Shown: positions 7,860 through 13,686 of the stretch, piece after piece
Layout: each line of letters starts with the position of its first letter
How positions within the stretch are numbered: position 1 is the stretch's first letter
Origin: Syntrophomonas sp. UBA4911
GTDB lineage: Bacteria > Bacillota > Syntrophomonadia > Syntrophomonadales > Syntrophomonadaceae
Reading direction: 5' to 3'
DNA: 13,701 nucleotides
Assembly (NCBI GenBank): GCA_002398105.1
Contig: DHCD01000060.1
Span: 29,448-43,148, forward strand
Made by a program: the position numbers and the translations under genes
Notes under the pieces: model-generated
Told to the model about the DNA's origin: nothing
Database searches by the model: none
What the model saw: the letters and a program-made list of their open reading frames with translations, nothing else

Positions 7860-7942
7860 CAGGATCAGGGGCAAAACAGTTGGCATAGCTCTGTTTCTTA
7901 AGCTGGGCAGGGCTATTCCGCCGGTTTCTCAGCGTGATCCTG
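7860..7942 (-). ncRNA. candidate structured 5' leader element of the binding-protein gene
   Basis: CAGGATCA (7942-7935 on the - strand) is perfectly complementary to TGATCCTG (7867-7860), closing an 83-base domain. Inside, AAACAG (7896-7891) pairs with CTGTTT (7879-7874). Further pairings such as CGC/GCG and ATAGC/GCTAT are possible. It lies just after the MoeA-like stop codon and about 30 bases before the lipoprotein start. A CATAT/ATATG pairing downstream could mask the GGAGG site. There is no U-run, so control, if any, would be translational or by processing. No known riboswitch class was recognised. Confidence 0.35.
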
Positions 7943-7948
7943 AATGAA

Positions 7949-9151
7949 TCAAAGGTCTTCCAGGCCGCGCAGCAGCTCGGCCTCCACTTCTTCTCCGGCC
8001 TGGTATTCTGTGACTCCAATGGGAGCGATGAACAGGGCATCGGCCTTAAGCATGGTATAGGGCAGACTCTTAAAAAAGCCTATGTTGGAAGCGGTATAAC
8101 CGTCGCCTTGCCTGGTCAGAACCAGTCGGAAAAACATTTCCGAATCAGGGTTCTTTATCAACGGCTGTTCGAGTCTGACCTTGATTTTGGGCCGCACAGG
8201 AATAGGCAAACCATAGTAGTGATGCACCAGACCGGACACACACCAATCCATAGCCAAAAATGCGGCAATAACCGGTCCCGGCAGATTAATTACGGGTTTA
8301 CCGTCAATGATGGCAAAGGCTACCGGCCGGCCAGGGACTGCTTTAACTCCGTGACGGAAAAACGAGGCCTTCTTCTGCAGCAGGCGGGCATTAAAATCTT
8401 CGGCTCCTTTGGAGGAGCCGCCGTTGATTAACACAATATCCCCGGTCTTGAGGGCCAGGTCCAAAGTCTGCTCCAAGTCCGCCGGCTTGTCCTTGATAAT
8501 GGGATAGCAAAACGTTTCCGCCCCCCATTGTTGCAGAAAAGCCGAGACCATCAAGCCATTGGCTTCAACATTCTGACCACGTTCCGGTTTGACGCCGGCG
8601 GCGACAAGTTCATTGCCGGTAGGGATAAAAACAACCCGGGGCTTTTTTATGACTTCCACCTGATAAATACCGCCGGCAGCCAATACCGCCAAATGTACCG
8701 GAGTCAAGCGGACATGCGCCTCAGCCAGCAGTTCTCCTTCTTTGACCATACTGCTTTGCTCTCGAATAAAGCCGCCTTTTTCAAATATAAATCCATCCGC
8801 AAAAAGTAGCTGACCTTCGTCATTATAATAAATTCTTTCCACGGGAATTACGGTATCGTAATCATCGGGGAAATCGTCTCCCGTGTCGGCCTGGACATAC
8901 TGTTTTCCTTTAACCCAACCGGAGGTGTCGGGCAGACCATGGGCAAAGTCGGCGGAACGAACCGCAATACCGTCGTTTTGTGAAGAACGGCATACGGGCA
9001 GGGCATTCCTGGAGTAAACCTTCCGGGCGGTAACACGGCCTAATGCCTGCTGCACAGGAATCAGCTCCGTATCAGCCTTTACCGTCCAATTCTGAAACAA
9101 CAACGTCAGCGCTTCTTCTCTGGTAACTGAAAGATCTTCATAAAAATCCAT
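7949..9151 (-). CDS. divergent MoeA-like molybdopterin molybdotransferase homologue
   Basis: This 400-aa protein has the MoeA fold along its whole length. MoeA inserts molybdenum into adenylylated molybdopterin. The start at 9151 is set by GGAGG 8 bases upstream, inside the last codons of the NifH-like gene; the two genes are 4 bases apart, so they are probably translationally coupled. Recognisable motifs are SSQNDG (Asp60, the MoeA DG motif), ADTGDDFP around 88-95, IPTGNELV at 176-183, NGGSSKGAEDF at 243-253 and LPGPVIAA at 290-297. Differences from classical MoeA are the loss of the Asn in LPGNPVSA and no clear GxD at about 130-140 (REQSSMVKEG). This suggests a paralogue with an altered metal or ligand, dedicated to the nitrogenase-like system, instead of the housekeeping MoeA. 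A normal MoeA role cannot be excluded. Confidence 0.8.
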   Translation of the reverse strand: MDFYEDLSVTREEALTLLFQNWTVKADTELIPVQQALGRVTARKVYSRNALPVCRSSQNDGIAVRSADFAHGLPDTSGWVKGKQYVQADTGDDFPDDYDTVIPVERIYYNDEGQLLFADGFIFEKGGFIREQSSMVKEGELLAEAHVRLTPVHLAVLAAGGIYQVEVIKKPRVVFIPTGNELVAAGVKPERGQNVEANGLMVSAFLQQWGAETFCYPIIKDKPADLEQTLDLALKTGDIVLINGGSSKGAEDFNARLLQKKASFFRHGVKAVPGRPVAFAIIDGKPVINLPGPVIAAFLAMDWCVSGLVHHYYGLPIPVRPKIKVRLEQPLIKNPDSEMFFRLVLTRQGDGYTASNIGFFKSLPYTMLKADALFIAPIGVTEYQAGEEVEAELLRGLEDL

Positions 9152-9155
9152 TTTA

Positions 9156-9938
9156 CTATCCTCCATAGAATTGATTATTCCTGTCATAACGGCACTCCTC
9201 AATAATCCGCCGGGCCAGATTCCGGTAGCAACCGGCGATTTCCGAATCGGGGCAAGCCTCCATCACTGTCTTGCCCAAGGCTTCTCCCTGTTGGATTTCA
9301 CTGGCTCTGGGAATAACGGCAATGATTTTCCCCGCCGTTTCCTGAGCCAGCTTTTGTACCAGTTCCATCTCATTATCCACGTTGCGGCGATTGACAATCA
9401 GACCGCCGTAACGGGCATAACCTTTTATTTTAAAGTTGTTTAGAGCCTGGACAATGTTGGCGGCCGCATACATGGACATCATTTCTCCCGAGGTGACGAT
9501 CAGAACCATATCGGCATACCCGCCGCGCAGCGGCAGGGCAAAACCGCCGCAGACCACATCACCCAACACATCGTACAATACGATATCAGGATCATAAATC
9601 TCATAGGCTTTCAACTCTTCCAGCTTTTCGAAAGCCGTGATAATGCCTCTTCCGGCACAGCCAATACCGGGGGTGGGACCGCCGGCTTCCGCGCAAAGAA
9701 CGCCCTGATATCCTTTATGTACGATATCACTGAGCTGAACTTCATCCCCGCGGCTGCGGATCAAATCTAAAACTGTGGGTATTCGCCGGCCCTCCATCAG
9801 CATTCGGGTGGAATCAGACTTGGGATCACAGCCGATCTGCATAACCGTGTAGCCCATATGGCTTAAGGCCGCAGCCATATTAGAGGTGGTGGTGGATTTG
9901 CCGATACCGCCCTTACCATAAATGGCAATTTTGATCAT
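9156..9938 (-). CDS. NifH-like ATP-dependent reductase (nitrogenase iron protein family)
   Basis: This 260-aa protein belongs to the NifH/BchL/CfbC family of homodimeric P-loop reductases that pass electrons from a [4Fe-4S] cluster to a component-1 partner. Walker A is GKGGIGKST at 8-16. The cluster cysteines are Cys94 (GIGCAGRG) and Cys130 (DVVCGGFA), both intact. Arg97 lies at the position of the ADP-ribosylated Arg of NifH. IGCDPKSDST at 35-44 is switch-like. It is slightly shorter than NifH (about 275-295 aa). The start follows AAGGAG at 9 bases. It sits 31 bases after the DUF364 gene and 4 bases before the MoeA-like gene. The two component-1-like genes at 3001-5431 are the obvious partners. 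Family assignment is firm; a true nitrogenase role is unlikely given those partners and the lack of other nif genes here. Confidence 0.93.
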   Translation of the reverse strand: MIKIAIYGKGGIGKSTTTSNMAAALSHMGYTVMQIGCDPKSDSTRMLMEGRRIPTVLDLIRSRGDEVQLSDIVHKGYQGVLCAEAGGPTPGIGCAGRGIITAFEKLEELKAYEIYDPDIVLYDVLGDVVCGGFALPLRGGYADMVLIVTSGEMMSMYAAANIVQALNNFKIKGYARYGGLIVNRRNVDNEMELVQKLAQETAGKIIAVIPRASEIQQGEALGKTVMEACPDSEIAGCYRNLARRIIEECRYDRNNQFYGG

Positions 9939-9969
9939 CGCTTAGGACTCCTTTATCTGATATAACCAT

Positions 9970-10821
9970 TTATTCTTCCACCCTTTTAATTACCGTACGT
10001 TCTGCATACTTGCCGAAGAAGTGATAGCCTGAACCGGCTTCGGCCAGAATATCCAGTAACTCATCGGGCCTGGTCACGGAAATGCCGCCTATGAGGTCTA
10101 CGCCGCGTTTAAAAAAGGAATCCGGCAATAGGCTGGCGGTGGGTCCAACGATAATAATATGCGATTCGGGTTTGGCCAGGTTTAATAGTCCATCCAAGGT
10201 ATCATTGATTAAAGTTGTACCGGTAATCACCAGGACGTCGGCTTTGGGCACATATTCCGGAGCATGACTTCCGTGAGCGTAAAAAGGCATTTCGTCTGGT
10301 TTTAAAGTAGAGGGATCCATTTCTAATATGGTGAAATTACCCTTCCGGGCTTTTAGCTTTTTTATAAAAGGAACAAGTGCGCCGACAACAACCACATAAG
10401 CATCTTCAGGCATCTCCACTACATCCAGAGCATCAATACCATCTTGAATTTCATATTTCTGCGGGGGATTCTTTTGCCAGCAGGTTTGTGAAAGCGCATT
10501 CAGTACAGCTATGCCAATTGCTTTAAGCAGATTGTTTCCCTGGTACATCCTCGCAATTAATGTGGTTACCGGTACTCCCTGTAATTTGCCGGAAATAGGC
10601 ATGGCTTTGGCCGAACTTGGACAGCATACAGCTTCGGGAATCGTTTTAATGGGGGTAAAGCAAATTCCGCCTGCACCATTGCTGAGTTTAACCCCGGTAA
10701 AAAACAGCCCGATAACTATTCTCTCCAAAGTGATGGTGTTAACTTCATCGCCCAGTTCCGCCAGAATATTCTCATGTGCTTCCCGCAAAATACTTCCCGG
10801 CGCATGACTTAATAAATTCAT
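9970..10821 (-). CDS. DUF4213/DUF364 putative heavy-metal-chelation protein
   Basis: This 283-aa cytoplasmic protein resembles the DUF4213 (N-terminal, enolase-N-like) plus DUF364 (Rossmann-like C-terminal) family. DUF364 carries the database label 'putative heavy-metal chelation' but has no established reaction. Visible features are GGICFTP at 51-57, CCPSS at 66-70, the strand-turn blocks YVVVVGALVPF and VLVITGTTLINDTLD, and IIIVGPTASLLPD, followed by an AGSGYHFFGKY tail. The start at 10821 follows AAGGAAGGGG. It heads the subgroup DUF364, NifH-like, MoeA-like, with a probable promoter and palindromic operator at 10884-10911. Such proteins are often found beside metal or metal-cofactor transporters, so it may bind or hand over the imported metal or chelate. 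This is inference. Confidence 0.78.
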   Translation of the reverse strand: MNLLSHAPGSILREAHENILAELGDEVNTITLERIVIGLFFTGVKLSNGAGGICFTPIKTIPEAVCCPSSAKAMPISGKLQGVPVTTLIARMYQGNNLLKAIGIAVLNALSQTCWQKNPPQKYEIQDGIDALDVVEMPEDAYVVVVGALVPFIKKLKARKGNFTILEMDPSTLKPDEMPFYAHGSHAPEYVPKADVLVITGTTLINDTLDGLLNLAKPESHIIIVGPTASLLPDSFFKRGVDLIGGISVTRPDELLDILAEAGSGYHFFGKYAERTVIKRVEE

Positions 10822-10883
10822 ACCTCTTATCCCCTTCCTTTTAATTAATCTGTTCTTACGGCAATATACCCACAACAGTCATA

Positions 10884-10911
10884 TTTATCCTGGATAAACT
10901 ATCTTTGTCAG
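10884..10911 (-). promoter_or_regulatory. probable promoter with 7-1-7 palindromic operator
   Basis: TTTATCC-T-GGATAAA (10884-10898) is a perfect 7-1-7 inverted repeat, and a third half-site GGATAAA occurs at 10913-10919. On the - strand a -35-like CTGACA (10911-10906) and a -10-like GATAAA (10889-10884) are 16 bases apart, so the palindrome overlaps the spacer and -10. This would suit repression of the DUF364 operon. The motif was not matched to a known regulator. Confidence 0.4.
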
Positions 10912-11033
10912 CCGGATAAAATGAGGCGGGTTTTTAAATTTGAGCATTCGATAAGCAATAAAGCCAGTAACAGGCCTATTAGAGCAATGCAAATAAAATA
11001 TTTTACAAATATATACCTGATTTTAATAACCAT
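10908..11033 (-). CDS. possible 41-aa single-pass membrane peptide
   Basis: ATG at 11033 opens a 41-codon frame. It encodes a basic N-terminus (MVIKIRYIFVKY), then a strongly hydrophobic segment at about 13-28 (ICIALIGLLLALLLIE), and a short polar tail ending in TGA at 10908. It overlaps the 3' end of the 36-aa frame by 31 bases, which could couple their translation. The ribosome site is weak (AAGAAG about 11 bases upstream). The charge and hydrophobicity pattern resembles small transporter-associated membrane peptides, but AT-rich DNA can give this by chance. No family was recognised. Confidence 0.3.
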   Translation of the reverse strand: MVIKIRYIFVKYFICIALIGLLLALLLIECSNLKTRLILSG

Positions 11034-11113
11034 TCAATAAATTCTTCTTTATTTATATTGAGATACTTGAACAGGTCTAGAAGTATCTCCGCTAATTCAG
11101 CATCGGCACACAT
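11003..11113 (-). CDS. possible 36-aa small protein overlapping the ATPase end
   Basis: ATG at 11113, preceded by AAAAGG 7 bases upstream, starts a 36-codon frame. It overlaps the last 22 bases of the ATPase gene in another frame. The sequence MCADAELAEILLDLFKYLNI, then NKEEFIEWLLKSGIYL, is rich in Leu, Glu and Lys and would form an amphipathic helix. Its DNA also contains the inverted repeat GAGATACTT/AAGTATCTC (11060-11089). The overlapping chain ATPase, 36 aa, 41 aa is typical of an operon, but no homologue is known to me. Confidence 0.33.
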   Translation of the reverse strand: MCADAELAEILLDLFKYLNINKEEFIEWLLKSGIYL

Positions 11114-11871
11114 GATTTGACCTTTTCGCCATTTCGCTTGCAGGTGCAGGTTATGGTAACGTTTATGCCGTAGGCATCTTTTAAATTTTGCTCGGTTACC
11201 ACTTCATTCGGGCTTCCCACAATGATTGAACTCCTTTGCATTAATGCTACTTTGTTAGAGCATAGAAAGGCATGATCAGGTGAATGGGTAGTCATTAAGA
11301 CTCCTAGGCCTTTTTGGGATAATTTTTTGATTTCCTCCAACACTCTTACCTGATTTCCAAAATCAAGATTAGACGTAGGCTCGTCCATTATAAGCAATTC
11401 CGGCCGCTGGGTAAGCGCTCTGGCAATCAGCACCAGTTGTCTTTCCCCACCGCTTATTTCGGTGTATGCTTTATTGTTCAGATAAGATATTTGCAGTGAC
11501 TCCATAACTTTTTCAGCAATTTCAATATCTTTTTTCGAAGGTGAAGAGAACATTCCCAGATGAGCCGTTCTTCCCAGAACTACCACATCAAGTACACAGA
11601 ATGGAAACGGTGGCGTATGAGCTTGAGGAACATAGGCCATAATCCTGGCCAATCTTTTTTTTGTCCATTTATTTATATTTTGGCCATTGAGTAAAATCTG
11701 CCCGTTCTGAAGTTTCAGAAAGCCCAGGATGGTTTTGAAAAGAGTAGTCTTGCCTACTCCGTTTGGTCCTAGGAGACACATAATATCACCGGTTTCAACG
11801 TCCATTGAGACATTTTTGACTATAGTAGCAGCAGCATATCCACAATCAGCATTTTTAATTTCCAGCTTCAT
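11092..11871 (-). CDS. ABC transporter ATP-binding protein (FepC/BtuD class)
   Basis: This 259-aa ATPase should power the FecCD-type importer. From the start at 11871 (MKLEIKNADC) it shows Walker A GPNGVGKTT at 35-43, Q-loop YVPQAH at 80-85, signature SGGERQL at 140-146, Walker B LLIMDEP at 159-165 and the H-loop His at 196. The C-terminus is unusual in having a small Cys group (TCTCKRNGEKVKSC). An in-frame ATG at 11961 lies in a degraded permease remnant, so the extra 30 codons are not used. Upstream, AAGGAA is only a moderate ribosome site, fitting a gene once translationally coupled to a permease through an ATGA overlap. It is the only intact ATPase in the window and is separated from its likely permease by about 4.4 kb. 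Confidence 0.92.
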   Translation of the reverse strand: MKLEIKNADCGYAAATIVKNVSMDVETGDIMCLLGPNGVGKTTLFKTILGFLKLQNGQILLNGQNINKWTKKRLARIMAYVPQAHTPPFPFCVLDVVVLGRTAHLGMFSSPSKKDIEIAEKVMESLQISYLNNKAYTEISGGERQLVLIARALTQRPELLIMDEPTSNLDFGNQVRVLEEIKKLSQKGLGVLMTTHSPDHAFLCSNKVALMQRSSIIVGSPNEVVTEQNLKDAYGINVTITCTCKRNGEKVKSCVPMLN

Positions 11872-11963
11872 AACCGCTTTCTTTTCCTTCTGGTTAATAA
11901 TAAAAATATAAATAAGGGAGCGCCTATTTATATCCGACCTAATACGCCCTATCCTAGGCACAC
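11868..11963 (-). pseudogene. remnant of a FecCD permease C-terminus
   Basis: Just upstream of the intact ATPase, in the frame ending TGA at 11868, the DNA reads IGAPLFIFLLLTRRKRKRL then stop. The intact permease ends IGAPFFIFLLLRRKKRKWV then stop. An in-frame TAA lies immediately upstream of this block, and a shifted frame keeps traces of the preceding IPLGILTS region to about 11963. Nothing of the permease remains beyond that. The ATGA overlap with the ATPase is retained. This marks a second, deleted permease copy. Confidence 0.85.
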
Positions 11964-12315
11964 CTTATTTATATCATTTTATATTATTTTTGTACAGTTG
12001 CGGCATAGAATTTTAGGGTTTGATGTCGCAATTTGTTCATTTTAATTAGTTTATGTTGCATTAATTGGGATAGGCTTTAAATTGCTTTAAATATTTATCT
12101 GTCAGTCTTGTAAAGCTATAGTTTCTCATGAAAAAATTAAAATTTGGAATAACTGATGGACGAGAATACAGCGGATGTTGGGAACACTCAATGAAGGCGA
12201 ATGAGTGAAAAGGATTGAACGACAGATGGGGAGTTAGCGCGGTAATTAGCCCTTAGAAAAAAACTGGGGTTGTTCCAATAATATCATGCACCAGGCTGTT
12301 TTCATGGTAGCTAGC
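11964..12315. other. gene-free spacer upstream of the ATPase gene
   Basis: AT-rich sequence with - strand TATAAA-like runs at about 11968-11985 could serve the ATPase. No promoter with good -35 spacing is clear. On the + strand a 26-codon frame at 12128-12205 (starting MKKLKFGITDGREYSG) ends early; its TDG-x(3)-SG stretch faintly recalls the N-terminus of NifX/NafY-type proteins but is too short to call. A CACTCA/TGAGTG hairpin lies at about 12186-12208. Nothing else is recognised. Confidence 0.5.
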
Positions 12316-12469
12316 TAATTTAAATCAAACAAAGGCGAACGGCCCCCGAATAGTCACTGGGCAATAGGAAAGTAAATTAACAATTGACTCATTAACACCG
12401 TACTCTTTTTAGAACATGTGGTTACCAAGCTGTTTGCTTATCATGGGCAGCGCGCATAAGCCCATTAAT
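12316..12469 (-). pseudogene. degenerate copy of the component-1 gene junction
   Basis: This segment is a diverged duplicate of 4098-4259, with several small deletions. It retains the 3' end of the first component-1 gene, reading NGLMRAAHDKQTAW then TAA, against MGLMRAACDKQTSW then TAA in the intact gene. It also retains the intergenic spacer and the start of the second, MSQLLIYFP, against MKQLSIYLP, which then hits a stop within 13 codons. The flanking parts of both genes are gone. It lies between the LytTR gene and the ATPase, and is evidence for a lost paralogous cluster. Confidence 0.88.
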
Positions 12470-12478
12470 CCAAAATTG

Positions 12479-12844
12479 TCAATTTACCGAGATGAGTTTA
12501 AAATAATGATCGTATCTTTTTCTGCTCATCCAAGCAGATTTATTATAATCAATAAAAATAATCTCATAAACTCTGTCTCCGGTATCTTTTATTGCCTTTA
12601 TTTTATGCAGATTGACTATAAACGATTTATGACTACGAAAAAAGGGAGAGCCGAATTTGTTCTCAATATCTTTTAATGTACCGGTTGCTTCATATATTTT
12701 AGGAAGAGTGTGAATGAATAATTGTCCAGACTGTTTTTCAATAAAGATAACGCTTTCTATGGGTATACGTAGGATACCATGGGCACTTTTTAAAAGAATC
12801 GCTTCTTTATCAATTTTGGGATCAGGTTTTTGTATATGATGCAT
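12479..12844 (-). CDS. stand-alone LytTR-domain DNA-binding protein
   Basis: This 121-aa protein is almost entirely a LytTR DNA-binding domain. The pattern ILLKSAHGILRIPIESVIFI, then YEATGTLKDIE, then FFRSHKSFIVNLHKIKAI is typical; the SHKSFIVN strand is the family hallmark. No receiver or membrane domain is present, so it must act alone or with a partner elsewhere. The start at 12844 follows AAGGGG at 8 bases. A TATAAT hexamer at 12906-12901 on the - strand may be its -10, without a clear -35. Its stop codon lies about 10 bases from the component-1 remnant, so a rearrangement boundary is close, but the domain looks complete. Its base composition is more AT-rich than the neighbouring cluster. 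Targets are unknown. Confidence 0.85.
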   Translation of the reverse strand: MHHIQKPDPKIDKEAILLKSAHGILRIPIESVIFIEKQSGQLFIHTLPKIYEATGTLKDIENKFGSPFFRSHKSFIVNLHKIKAIKDTGDRVYEIIFIDYNKSAWMSRKRYDHYFKLISVN

Positions 12845-13302
12845 ATTTTCATCCCCTTTGAGCTAATCATATTTCAAGCACATTACTTAATTTACTTTAT
12901 ATTATAATCCACGATAAGCTATTTTTGGGTATATATGCCTGGATGGTCGTTAAATGGACCCGAATTAGCTAAATTATTTATAATAATTGACATTCATAAT
13001 AAAATTTGAATAATTCAGAAATATCTCTGTCCCGTAGATAGAGCAGGATGTACGAGATATGCACCTTGCAAGCAACTAATTTAATATTTTAGCAACAGTG
13101 GGATTTTAGATATCTTGTACGGGAAATCAGGGTAAGTATACGGGATTTGGAAGTAAAGCTGTATGCAAATAATTGCCAATACATTATTATATAAGTAAAT
13201 AGTGCACAAATTTTTAATCTACTGGTAGGAAAACCAGGGGGTGTTACATTTAACCTAATATATAACAATACAGCTAAATAACCATAGAAGGGAGTACAAA
13301 TT
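12845..13302. other. divergent intergenic region between LytTR and secreted-protein genes
   Basis: This 458-bp AT-rich spacer must hold the promoters of both divergent genes. It contains a TATAAT for the LytTR gene (12906-12901, - strand), the long inverted repeat 13050-13120, a CTGGT/ACCAG hairpin at 13222-13237 and a TATAAC near 13260-13267 that may be a -10 for the + strand gene. No coding sequence is evident. Confidence 0.5.
13050..13120. repeat. spaced inverted repeat with TACGGGA motifs
   Basis: GTACGAGATAT (13050-13060) is complementary to ATATCTTGTAC (13110-13120) except for one G-T type mismatch, with a 49-base loop that includes CTTGCAAG. A TCCCGTA copy lies at about 13030-13036, and TACGGGA copies follow at 13118-13124 and about 13139-13145. 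It may be a regulator binding array or a structured leader of the secreted-protein transcript. Confidence 0.4.
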
Positions 13303-13686
13303 ATGAAACGTGGGATAATTATATTATTTCTTATGGTCGCTTTGATTAATTTTAATATAGGTACTGTTTTTGCTGGTTCTGTTGGTTATTCTAGTGACTT
13401 ATTTCCATTAGACTCCGGTGAAGTTTTTGGACAAAGTATAACCGAATGGACGGGACAGGGAATATTTTGTGATGGGTATGTAGATGCTACTTTATGGTTT
13501 TGGTCCTCCAATAAATGGATTGCTGAAGAAGGTGCAACTGATAACGACCAGGGAAGCGAAGGTTGTGCAGTGGTTCATCCTGAAGGATTTAACAGTGGTT
13601 ATTACTATTGTGAGACTGCAAGCCATTGGGGTGACTTCTGGAGCGATACTAAAACTAGCGAGTCTACTGTAGAACTTTGTCCTTAA
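13303..13686 (+). CDS. small secreted protein with four cysteines, unknown function
   Basis: This 127-aa protein starts at an ATG preceded by AAGGGAG 8 bases upstream. It has a clear signal peptide: a KR N-terminus, a hydrophobic core (GIIILFLMVALINF), and a probable cleavage after VFA at residue 24. The mature part of about 103 residues is acidic, rich in Gly, Ser, Trp and Tyr, and has four cysteines (in GIFCDG, EGCAVV, YYYCET and ELCP), enough for two disulfides. There are no transmembrane segments after the signal and no recognised domain. It could be an exported structural or signal protein. A GAAAGGAAGG ribosome-like site right after the stop suggests that a second gene follows in the same operon beyond the window. 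The upstream divergent LytTR gene is a candidate regulator, by position only. Confidence 0.75.
   Translation: MKRGIIILFLMVALINFNIGTVFAGSVGYSSDLFPLDSGEVFGQSITEWTGQGIFCDGYVDATLWFWSSNKWIAEEGATDNDQGSEGCAVVHPEGFNSGYYYCETASHWGDFWSDTKTSESTVELCP

Noticed and set aside
7860..7940. TPP riboswitch suspicion (CTGAGA and CCTGATCC blocks)
   Set aside because: The conserved 5' GGGGTGC block and the TPP helix order are absent.
7852..8040. 62-aa - strand frame overlapping the end of the MoeA-like gene
   Set aside because: It overlaps the well-supported MoeA-like frame and the structured leader and has no family resemblance.
11060..11089. GAGATACTT/AAGTATCTC hairpin as terminator of the ATPase gene
   Set aside because: The stem is AT-rich with a 12-base loop and no U-run follows on either strand; it also lies inside a possible small ORF.
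11872..11961. N-terminal extension of the ATPase starting at 11961
   Set aside because: The extra 30 codons are out-of-frame translation of a degenerate permease C-terminus; the conserved start is at 11871.
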